Made by a program: the position numbers and the translations under genes. Shown piece after piece: positions 30,825 to 38,436 of a DNA stretch of 38,436 bases; the stretch's first letter is position 1; every line of letters begins with the position of its first letter. Below the pieces are notes generated by a model. The model did no database searches. It saw only the letters and a program-made list of their open reading frames with translations, and had not been told where the DNA came from. The stretch comes from Mucidula mucida. Its lineage: Eukaryota > Basidiomycota > Agaricomycetes > Agaricales > Physalacriaceae. The stretch covers positions 1 through 38,436 of the forward strand of contig JADNYV010000325.1 of NCBI GenBank assembly GCA_015501055.1, read 5' to 3'.

Positions 30825-32258
30825 CTAAAACTTATGAAAGGGGGCGAAATGAGGCCAGTATTCTGTCTTGACCAACGCTACAAAAGATTGTCGTCCTTGG
30901 GACAGCGGGAAGGCGGTTCGAACACACCTCCTTCCTACCTCCATCAGGTAGTCCGTAGTAGTATAACTCCACTCGGAGACGATCCCCATACGAGCCTCAA
31001 CAGTAAGACCTTCTCTGCACAAGTCCTCGTCGGCGTCGAAAGCGGGCGCACCGCTGGCTTCATCAAACGACATGAAAGCATAGTGCAGGTCCATCGTGAC
31101 CTGAACATGTTTGAGACTCGGCAGATCACGTATTGAGCGCGCCGTGGCGTGAAGCCATGCCCTGCATGAGCGCCATGTCCTTGGCTGACTCTCACACATC
31201 AGTCGAAGGTCTAAGGTGCGCAGCGACGTACACAGACTTAGATCGGGGTGGAAGAGATTGGTGGCATTCCGAAGTATACGCACTGCGTGCCAGAAAAAAG
31301 TCAAGTGAACAATGTTGGGCACGCTCGCCAACAATCGCTTCAGGAAATCCTCTGTAAGGCAATCATTCGAGTTGTTCAAGAAACAGGAGTGTATTTCGAG
31401 CGATGAGAGCTTGCTCAGCATTTCCGATGGCACTGGCATCATAATCCAAGAGAGTGCTGCCTTTGAACGGTCAAGGTGAAGCGTGAGGTGACTGGGGGAA
31501 GAGGGGATAGGCTTCCATTTTATGGGTAATAGAGTCTCTCGGACTCTTCGGCTCCGGAGCCAACTTCGGATAAGGAATTCATGCCTAGCAGCATAACACG
31601 GTAAACCGCTGCATAGGAAAAAGACCACCCATGCCATATCGTCTCTGTAACCCGGCCAGCGATCTGAGGGCCACGTAACGTCCTTCATGTACAGATACTG
31701 GAGATTTGGCATTTTAGAAATGAAGGAGTGAAGCAAGGAAGGTCCTCCGCGGAATTTCGCGACGTCCAAGACAACAGTCCGGACCGATAATAGAAGAGTC
31801 AATGGGCGCCATCGAAACAACGCCCAGGACGACAAGGGGAATAGATGGACCTCTACTAGCCGCAATTCCTTGACCTCTTTGAAGTACCTTAGAATCGGGA
31901 CTGTAACACGTTCATCATCCATCCATCCCCCAATCAAAGCTGTCGGCTCGGGCGGATAAAATCCATCAGGGACGTTTCTGCCATTCAAGGTCAAGGTGCG
32001 TAGCGTGCGGGGTATTGAAGAAGGAACAGGCGCTTTCAAAAGCAGTGCTAACTGTTTAATGCAGCGTGGAGTGTAGCATTCGTGAGGGATGTATGGATTG
32101 CGGCAGATGTTTATGGATAGGTCCTGGAATACACAGCGGCGGGCATACGCTGAAAACGCCCTGTTGACCAGACTGAGCTGGTAAAGAGGCCCCGTGCCAG
32201 AGGCTTCAACAAGGAGGTCGACGATGTGGTAGATCAGTTCCATGGGTAGACGGTCCAT
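30825..32258 (-). CDS. F-box protein, intronless, 477 aa (paralogue B)
   Basis: Begins MDRLPMELIYHIVDLLVE, an F-box-like motif, followed by LYQLSLVNRAFSAYARRCVFQDLSI. It aligns over its whole length with paralogue A (25535-26986): CIKQLALLLKAP, RVTVPILRYFKEVKELRLVEV, SLLHSFISKMPNLQYLYMKDV, SWIMMPVPSEMLSKLSSLEI, LKHVQVTMDL. No stop or frameshift was seen. An upstream in-frame ATG at 32312 would add 18 residues, but that frame is not shared with A, so 32258 is preferred. Expected to act as an SCF ubiquitin-ligase adaptor. A and B have diverged widely in sequence while both stay open, which argues for selection on both. Confidence 0.85.
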   Translation of the reverse strand: MDRLPMELIYHIVDLLVEASGTGPLYQLSLVNRAFSAYARRCVFQDLSINICRNPYIPHECYTPRCIKQLALLLKAPVPSSIPRTLRTLTLNGRNVPDGFYPPEPTALIGGWMDDERVTVPILRYFKEVKELRLVEVHLFPLSSWALFRWRPLTLLLSVRTVVLDVAKFRGGPSLLHSFISKMPNLQYLYMKDVTWPSDRWPGYRDDMAWVVFFLCSGLPCYAARHEFLIRSWLRSRRVRETLLPIKWKPIPSSPSHLTLHLDRSKAALSWIMMPVPSEMLSKLSSLEIHSCFLNNSNDCLTEDFLKRLLASVPNIVHLTFFWHAVRILRNATNLFHPDLSLCTSLRTLDLRLMCESQPRTWRSCRAWLHATARSIRDLPSLKHVQVTMDLHYAFMSFDEASGAPAFDADEDLCREGLTVEARMGIVSEWSYTTTDYLMEVGRRCVRTAFPLSQGRQSFVALVKTEYWPHFAPFHKF

Positions 32259-32321
32259 CGTTGCTGGGTGAGAAGAGGGCAGGATGAGAAACAGCCAACG
32301 TCGCTGAAGCATTATATGGAC

Positions 32322-32591
32322 TACCTATGCTGTGCAGTGTGGCTCCGGTTACCTCACATCAGAGGACGTAGAGCGGCGTGTGCAATCTACAGTAATACTT
32401 TCGTTTGCGTAAGCTGCCCAGTCATTGGCAGCCGTGGGCCATGGGGCACGGACCACAGCTTGGACCTACATGAAGTGATCGAGGCTCCTGGCAGTGCTGA
32501 CATTCATTCATATCCTACAACCCCGAGAGATAACCTCATACCTTTAGATGCTTCCCACCGCCCGTTGTAGCGCTTAATAATCGAAATGAAC
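32322..32591 (-). repeat. Upstream repeat of the F-box genes, copy 2
   Basis: Same segment as 27042-27324, with substitutions and small deletions (the TGCTTTAATA stretch is missing). It lies 64 bp upstream of the paralogue B start and likely includes its promoter. Confidence 0.85.
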
Positions 32592-33087
32592 ACTACCAGC
32601 GTGTAACTCGGACCATCTTCTGCCCCCAGCCTAGCCCCAAGGCTGCCTTCATTACGGATACGGAGGACATCAGACGAGAGATCCACACGAGATGAGAGCG
32701 CGGAGAGCAGATCTCAGTCGGGCTGGTTCACCTCCGCCCACAACAATTCCAGTGACATCAACTCGGGCCAAGGGTTTCAGTAAATAGTTGCTCGAAAAGT
32801 CTCTTGTCGACGAGCAGAGGTGGCACCAATTCAGCTTCCATGGCCTGTAGGTGAATGAGTTGGTTCATGTCACGGAGCGACGGTGTCCGCCATGACAAGA
32901 TTGAATGTGCTGGAGGAATCCGGCAGTCGCAAGTGAGATCTAACTGAAACATTGCTAAGAAATGCAGACAGGCCAATTTGCGATTGAAGAACGAGGTGGG
33001 TGATATGGAGTGAAAACAAAGTTGTTCAGGATCCTTGTCTGCGCTTAAGTAAAATGGGTGGATAAACCCGGCAGGAATATATCCCAT
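32592..33087 (-). pseudogene. Decayed C-terminal piece of a second-family F-box gene
   Basis: The minus strand reads LRDMNQLIHLQAMEAELVPP, LFEQLFTETLGPS and, in another frame, LRIRNEGSLGARL. These match the C-terminal part in 27325-27600 and 29082-30652. It stands in the same place relative to paralogue B as 27325-28275 stands to paralogue A, so the arrangement was duplicated as one unit. Confidence 0.75.
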
Positions 33088-33684
33088 AAGTTGTGCCTTG
33101 TCGTCAAGTCCATTATGGTGCCTTTGTGACCTTCGCGGTGCACTGGATCAAGGAGGCGTACAAGTAAATGATGATGGTGGTCTACAGGTAGATGGATGGA
33201 TACACATACAAACAACGCGTCTTGACCACAACCTCCATGCGCTTTCAGGCGGAGCTCCTCTTACGATCACAAAGCCCTGGTTCCATGTACGGAGTACGAA
33301 TCGCAGACTCAAATCGAAGAAGGTCTCTGAAAGACCCGACTTGTATAAGCGCTGATAGACCAAGTGGACAGCGCAACAATAACATTGGAGATGCCGAATT
33401 CAATGGACTCCTTGTACGTTGACAGTATCGTTAGAGAAAGCGAGCTCACCATTATAGAATCGACGAGGCGATAGGTGTGTACTTGTTTTCATCCTGCAGC
33501 TCAACATAATAATAATATTTCACAGCTGAAAAACGGCGCAAAAAGGTGTTCTCAAATTCACGTTTACAAGCGAGCTTTGGAGAACCCCGCGACTGCCAAA
33601 TTTGTACCTCATTCAGACGCAACGTCCTTCATATCCACACCTCTACCAAAACCACACGCCTGTTATCGTTCAATCATCACCCGC
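33088..33684. other. Intergenic, nothing recognised
   Basis: About 600 bp with short overlapping open frames only. No support for a gene was found. Confidence 0.4.
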
Positions 33685-34269
33685 TCATCTCTGTTTTGCA
33701 AGACCCAACAAATGCATTGGAACACTACCCTCCTTCTTCTCCCTCTGCGCAAACAATGGGCCTTCCACGTCCCAAAGCTCCTTTCCATCCGTCTCCCCCT
33801 CAAACAGCTTAAACTTGTCCAACCCACCCTTGGAAAATAGCTGCCCATTACACGCCTCGTTATAGTGCCCTACCGTCCCCGCATACGCCACGACCTGGAA
33901 CGTCTTGAGTGGGGAGAGCCACCCCGTCTGCCCGAACAGCGCCTCCTCAATTATTCCGAGCTTCGCAGCGGTCGTGCCAGTAGTCTTGTAGCCATTGTGT
34001 CCAGGTAAGTACTTGTTGTTCTCCAAAGTGAGAACGAATGTGCATACCATATTGATAACCTTGACAACGCCTTTGGCGGGTTTCTGTCCTCCGTTGCGGT
34101 CCTTGGTGGTGGCGCACGAGACGCGGGGTTCTTTGGGATTGGACTCCGTGGCCATACGCGTGCACGCAATCAGTGTGGAGAATTTCTCGTCCTCGATGGT
34201 CATGCGCGCGCGGAAGTGGTAATCGTACACGAAATCGACGGACGTGCCGAGGCCGTATGGCGAGTACAA
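33685..34269 (-). CDS. Unrecognised protein, 194 codons, probably truncated at its 5' end
   Basis: The minus strand is open from 34269 to a stop at 33685. Protein-like stretches include SVDFVYDYHFRARMTIEDEKF, EALFGQTGWLSPLKTFQVV and AYAGTVGHYNEACNGQLF. A 63-nt internal segment beginning GTATGC at about 34050 could be an intron in phase with the frame. The open frame begins at the very point where F-box-derived sequence of the other strand starts (about 34271), so the original 5' end has probably been lost in a rearrangement. I do not recognise the family. Confidence 0.45.
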   Translation of the reverse strand: MYSPYGLGTSVDFVYDYHFRARMTIEDEKFSTLIACTRMATESNPKEPRVSCATTKDRNGGQKPAKGVVKVINMVCTFVLTLENNKYLPGHNGYKTTGTTAAKLGIIEEALFGQTGWLSPLKTFQVVAYAGTVGHYNEACNGQLFSKGGLDKFKLFEGETDGKELWDVEGPLFAQREKKEGSVPMHLLGLAKQR

Positions 34270-34270
34270 G

Positions 34271-34487
34271 CGCGTCTCTAGAGCTGGTGTGGGCGAAAGC
34301 GCGTCAGCCAGAAGACGCTCTCATTCCGATGCTCACTTCGAGATGTGGACAAGGAGATGCGGGGATGAAAACTGTATCCTCTGTGGTCCTCGGCATTCGG
34401 GATGGAGGTCGCCTTCGACGTGAGGTGCTAGCTTGTATGGCAGGTCTGCGACAGGAGGGTATTCGGGCGACTCCGAGTCTTTGGTAG
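34271..34487 (+). pseudogene. Isolated C-terminal fragment of a second-family F-box gene
   Basis: Reads SLELVWAKARQPEDALIPML, then SSVVLGIRDGGRLRREVL and a terminal SLW before the stop, matching the last 70 residues of 29082-30652. Nothing of the rest of the gene is nearby. It begins abruptly inside a codon stretch, at a junction with an unrelated minus-strand frame. Confidence 0.85.
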
Positions 34488-35082
34488 CACAGGCCCAAAA
34501 TGTTCAATCCCAAGTATATCACTAGTGGTTTGAGGGCGCCTTGTAGGAGTACGCATACAATCAGAGTAAATTCGATTCTCGTTGGGTTAAGCAGGTCAAA
34601 TCGGCGGCACTGATGTCTGTAGGATGTCTACTAGCTCTCTCGGTAGTTAATAGATATAGCATGGCCGTCTGTGTTGGTACCATCAGCGAGGTATGCCGCA
34701 GCCTTAGGATTGTGTTACAGTAGTGTCCCATAGTATTGTCTATCGATTAGAATCTAAAGTACATCATGCGGGCAGCTTCGACTACGAGACGCAGCGAACA
34801 ATGATCACGTTACCGTTACAGCTTTCATTCCAACCATCACCATCACCATCGTCCTCGCCTGTTCTTGTGAGGCCCCTGGGTAAATCGAACGCACGACAGT
34901 GCTCAAGAACGCTTGCAGGGCTCGGATAGTGTGGTTATAAGTATTTACTATACCAAATCTTATCCATTCTAAACTTGCAGCAAGTTTTTGGTCGTAAAGG
35001 GTCTGGCTTTGCTGTATAATCCTCGTATGTACGCCTTCCTTGAGGCATCGCTTCTCTGGTCTTCTGACACGGTTTGAAGGCA
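34488..35082. other. Intergenic, nothing recognised
   Basis: About 600 bp before the start of the next F-box pseudogene. A short run of CATCAC units occurs near 34835. The sequence just before 35083 resembles that before 29082 (GGCAATGAC context), so it may contain the old promoter of this F-box family. Confidence 0.4.
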
Positions 35083-36668
35083 ATGACATCTATTGAACTG
35101 TGCCCAAATTGCCATGCCTCAATTGCGCTCACATCGCATAAACTGTCTTTCGGAGAAGACTTCACCAGAGCGTTTCATCAGCCGACCCAATCTGAGGTTT
35201 CTCGCGTAGAGAGAAGCATGACGAATTAATCGAACGAGATGGCGGATCTGGTGCAGAAAATTGTGCACATCGAATCGGTTCTTATCGCGTTCAAAGCGCA
35301 TCTCGACACGCAGATCCAGCGGATCACCCAGTACATACACCCCTCTCCCATCCGCCAACTCCCAACCGAAGTCCTCGATATCATCTTTGCATCTGCGTGC
35401 GCGTCGTTCCAGCGCAGCGAATACAAAACCCCACTCTCCATCAGCCTTGTCTGCTCGAAATGGCGTGACATTGCACTCTCTACACCCTTGCTATGGACAC
35501 ACATCTACATTGCGCCTCAATCAGGTGGCCTCGATGTGTACAACCACTTTCTAGAACAGTGCGGTAGCATCCCAATTTCCGTTAAGGTCGACATTCCTCA
35601 CAGATACCGGTCCCCAGCATTTAGTGACGGAAAGATTCCCTACGAGGAGACATACAACTATCACCTTGAGCTTCTTTCAGCTATCAGCCAAAACTGTGCT
35701 CAGTGGCAGGTTGCCAAGCTTTGTATGAATCAAGAGGACATCAATCTCTTGGGATCTGTCATACACCCACTGGATTTCCCGGTCTTAGAGTCTCTCACAT
35801 TAATGAATGACGGGCCTTCGAACTTCCTTGAACCTGGCTTGTTCAAACACGCATCCTCTTCAACCAATCTTGCAGTTCTGGATCGCGAGGGCCATCAAGT
35901 GGGGTGCCGATTCTACGTTAATGCGCTGCCCTGGAGCCAGCTTGGCGAAATTTGCCTGCAGAGCGACGTATACAGTCTGAGGCTACATCTAAAGGAATTG
36001 GAGGACGGCCATACTCGAACACTCATTCTCAAGCCACATCTCCATTACATTAGCCTACCACTTAACGTACAGTTCAGTTTCCGCGTTTCCTCGATTCCGT
36101 CGTCTGGTCGAATTCACTATCAGACTTTTTCCAATGTGTCACCATCCCCACCCTCCAGAGCCTCACTATGATGCCTCTCGACCCTGTCCCCGCAGAGTGG
36201 ACCAGCCCCTTCGCCGCCCTTCCCGAGTTTCTCTATCGTCCCGGATGCGCGCTGCAGGCGTTTACTGTGATCATGTCAGGTCGATATGAAAGAGGCACCG
36301 ACAGATTTGCTACGACGCACCCCACACCGGCAGACAGCTTGGTTGCCGCGCTTCATAGCATGACCGATCGACGGGCGTTGCGCGTTATCGAAGTGGAGGC
36401 GGGCCCGTCGCTATTCAATGAACGCCTTTTCGAGGAGATGGCTGAGGGCCATCTCTTGCCAGCACTGACGTCGCTGGAGATGGTGTGGGCGGAAGCGCGT
36501 CAACCACCAGACACTCTAATCCCCATGTTGTGCTCACGGGCTGGGGCAACAATGAACACCATATCCTCCGTCGTCCTTGGCGTGCGGAATGGAGGCGGCC
36601 TTCAAGCCGACGTGCTGGACTGTATGGCAGATTTGCGACAGCGGGGTGTTCGGGCAAGTCTTTGGTAG
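35083..36668 (+). pseudogene. F-box gene of the second family, one stop and one 5-bp duplication
   Basis: The N-terminus MTSIELCPNCHAS (CxxC pair) is followed by a TAA at 35227-35229. The same frame continues through MADLVQKIVHIESVL (coiled-coil-like), the F-box (PSPIRQLPTEVLDIIFAS, LSISLVCSKWRDIALSTPLLW) and leucine-rich segments. At 36070-36079 the bases CAGTT are repeated in tandem, shifting the frame; ignoring one copy restores the family frame into FLDSVVWSNSLSDFF and TIPTLQSLTM. The C-terminus is open to the stop at 36668. Only two lesions separate it from an open gene, so it was lost recently. An ATG at 35239 could still give a protein of 310 residues containing the F-box. Confidence 0.8.
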
Positions 36669-37026
36669 TAGAGAAAGTACATATGCAATTCAAGTACGAG
36701 GTCTAAGGTCTTCCCAAGATGATCTTTGTTGTTGTTCTGAAATGAAAGTGTGCGCTGAGCCGCGCTAGTAAAAGTTTCATGTTCATGTCTTCATAGTTCG
36801 TTCTGGAAAGAAGAGTTAACATAAGCAATGTACGCATGTTAGTAGTGAGGTCAAAACAGTGTTGACGAAAAGATGCTTCAACAAGCGGGAATTTGGGGTT
36901 TGTCAATAAGAAAACAGAAGTCCAGCCCTTCAGCTCACCATAATCGGAACGGGTGGCACTTGGAGACATCCTTAGGTGGCGATCCACAAGTTGTGCTGAA
37001 TTCAAGTCTCTCCTGTCACTGTACTA
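36669..37026. other. Intergenic, nothing recognised
   Basis: About 360 bp between the F-box pseudogene end and the isolated upstream repeat. By the layout of the other two copies, a paralogue A/B-type gene would be expected here on the minus strand; I find no trace of one. Confidence 0.45.
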
Positions 37027-37270
37027 ACGTACAGTAACAGCCTTTCGCGTAAACTGCCCAGTCATCGGCACCCATGGGCCATGGGCTACAGCTTGAACAA
37101 ACATGAAGTGATCGAGGCGCCTGGCAGTGCTGACATTCATTCATATCCTATAACTCTAATGATAACCTCATGCCTTAGATGCTTCCGCTGGTTTTACATC
37201 CCACCGACCTTTGGGGCCCGTAATAATCGAGCCGGAACATAGTAGCTCGGAGCTTCTTCTGCCAGAAACG
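37027..37270 (-). repeat. Upstream repeat of the F-box genes, copy 3 (isolated)
   Basis: Matches 27042-27324 and 32322-32591 from ACGTACAGTAACAG through GTGCTGACATTCATTCATAT. It also continues about 40 bp into the sequence that borders the decayed F-box C-terminal piece in copy 1 (TTCTGCC, then CCGCAT and CTCCAGA). The first 90 bp of the repeat and the F-box gene it should precede are missing. Confidence 0.8.
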
Positions 37271-38043
37271 CCGCATACACTCCAGAGCATCCGGCCCCAC
37301 ATGTTCATGTATTCTCGAGGCCAGGCGCCCGTCTGTATGGTGACAGTCCGATCGAAACGATCCTATCGGCTCGGTCGTTCATTCATGCACTAACGCTGAT
37401 TGGACTGCATTCAGTACACAAACTGTCAAAGGGACAGACTCATATTTCAGAGTAAACCTTGTCAGAACATTGAAGTAATCATTCGCAAAGTACCAAGTAA
37501 CAGAAATGTGCACCACACTAACGAACCCCTCTGCCGTGGAAGCAGCAGAAGGGAGATACGGAGGTGTAGTCTATGCAATGCACCATTAGTCCATCTCCCT
37601 GCGAGGGCCCCACGATACGACGCGCCGACCACTGAAAAAGTCGACGCAAATGAGAAAGCGGGGGGTTGTAAGTCTGAAGAAAAAAGCAGGCAGAAATTTG
37701 CTGGTTATAAGGTAACTTTAGGGCCGGCGTTCAAGGATCGGCACACGGCCGATTGCTTGAACCTAGGCATTCAGAATCATTGAAACAGAGAACCGCATCG
37801 TACCTTTGTTTCTCTTCGAATCTGCTCCTTAGACGCGTAGTTGCTGCCATTAGCAAAACCATGCAAGGTGTTTATACTGGGGAAGCGTTGCGGACAAGCA
37901 AAACATGCGAATTAATCAGAGTTATAGTATCGTATAGTAAGTACCGGAAGATGGTCGAGACTCGGCCTACTCAATCGTGTAATTCGCCAAAGACAATCCC
38001 AACTGGCCTCTCTTCGTATTAGCTACGAGACCTGCCTCCTCTT
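37271..38043. other. Intergenic, no gene supported
   Basis: A 127-codon plus-strand frame at 37400-37783 has a composition unlike a folded protein and no recognisable motif, so I do not call it a gene. Nothing else stands out. Confidence 0.4.
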
Positions 38044-38436
38044 TTAGCCAAATTCTGGGGACCCGCCATACATGTCATGGATGCCTTTCCTAGCATTTAT
38101 TTCCCGCAACACAATCCTTGCCTCCTCGTCATCCGTTAAAGCATCTATCTCGTCTTCGAGCATCACACGTCCATGTGGATCCAAAAGCTCCTGCGAGAGT
38201 TGTTTATAGACAGTGGAGATCATCTCTGGAGTCGCTGGAGTGACAAGAATATGGGACACAAAGTCCATGGTGCGTTGGAGCTCTGCTTCCTCCACAGGTT
38301 TTTTCACATCCACCGTGCTTGGATCACTGTACAAACCGGAACGGTTAGTCACACGCACACATAAATGCTGGTGAGGATCGCATACCTGGTTTAATGAGAT
38401 CAAACGCGCGATCAAAGTTATCCGAATTGATGTCGC
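38044..38436 (-). CDS. Partial gene, C-terminal end, unrecognised
   Basis: The minus strand is open from the window edge to a stop at 38044. Its C-terminal part is acidic and helical-looking (VEEAELQRTMDFVSHIL, DEIDALTDDEEARIVL). A possible intron lies at about 38387-38328 (GTATGC donor, CTAAC branch site, TACAG acceptor), but the phases on either side do not fit in the visible bases, so the exon limits are unsure. The 5' part is outside the window. I do not recognise the family. Confidence 0.55.
   Translation of the reverse strand, partial: ATSIRITLIARLISLNQVCDPHQHLCVRVTNRSGLYSDPSTVDVKKPVEEAELQRTMDFVSHILVTPATPEMISTVYKQLSQELLDPHGRVMLEDEIDALTDDEEARIVLREINARKGIHDMYGGSPEFG

Noticed and set aside
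26968..32312. Upstream in-frame ATGs of the two intronless F-box genes (27019 and 32312)
   Set aside because: The upstream sequences of the two paralogues are homologous DNA but differ by seven bases, so the upstream frame is not conserved. The internal ATGs fit better.
37400..37783. 127-codon plus-strand frame as a gene
   Set aside because: No motif, no paralogue in the window, no upstream exon, and a composition without the usual hydrophobic pattern.

Overview
This window looks like nuclear DNA of a mushroom-forming fungus (Basidiomycota, Agaricomycetes). The evidence is genes split by many 45-60 nt GT-AG introns, expanded F-box families, a fungal YTH-domain gene, a SOD-fold mitochondrial ribosomal protein, and Tnp2-type CACTA and hAT transposons of the kind common in these fungi. 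I built exon models by eye. In each full multi-exon gene model the exon lengths sum to a whole number of codons; the one internal stop is noted at Tnp2.

Layout. 1-505: decayed copy of an aerolysin-like gene. 1498-4009 (-): intact 8-exon m6A-reader gene (YTH domain). 4424-4514: tRNA-like Pol III sequence. 4905-5261: MITE-like element with 29-bp inverted repeats. 5426-12422: complete CACTA transposon, with CACTG termini and a CAA target duplication, carrying three genes: an unknown 394-aa protein (-), the Tnp2 transposase (+) and an unknown 200-aa protein (+). 13919-15748 (+): mitochondrial ribosomal protein of the mS42/mS43 type. 17764-18585 (+): intact aerolysin-like gene lying between two decayed F-box gene pieces. 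19465-24487: a Mutator-like non-autonomous element (9-bp target duplication, ~144-bp inverted repeats) whose right inverted repeat is split by a complete hAT transposon, 20268-24402 (8-bp target duplication, intact 974-aa transposase). The nest sits in an exon of a minus-strand host gene whose halves lie on both sides.

25535-37270 is an F-box region: two intact intronless paralogues on the minus strand (25535-26986 and 30825-32258), each behind the same ~270-bp upstream repeat and a decayed F-box piece of a second family; two longer decayed members of that second family on the plus strand (29082-30652 and 35083-36668); and an isolated third copy of the upstream repeat (37027-37270). The end holds a partial unrecognised minus-strand gene.

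Housekeeping genes (YTH, mS42-like) alternate with regions shaped by transposon insertion, segmental duplication and decay. The main mechanistic interest is the three-gene CACTA element, the nested hAT-in-MULE insertion that broke a host gene, and the paired intact and decayed aerolysin-like genes.
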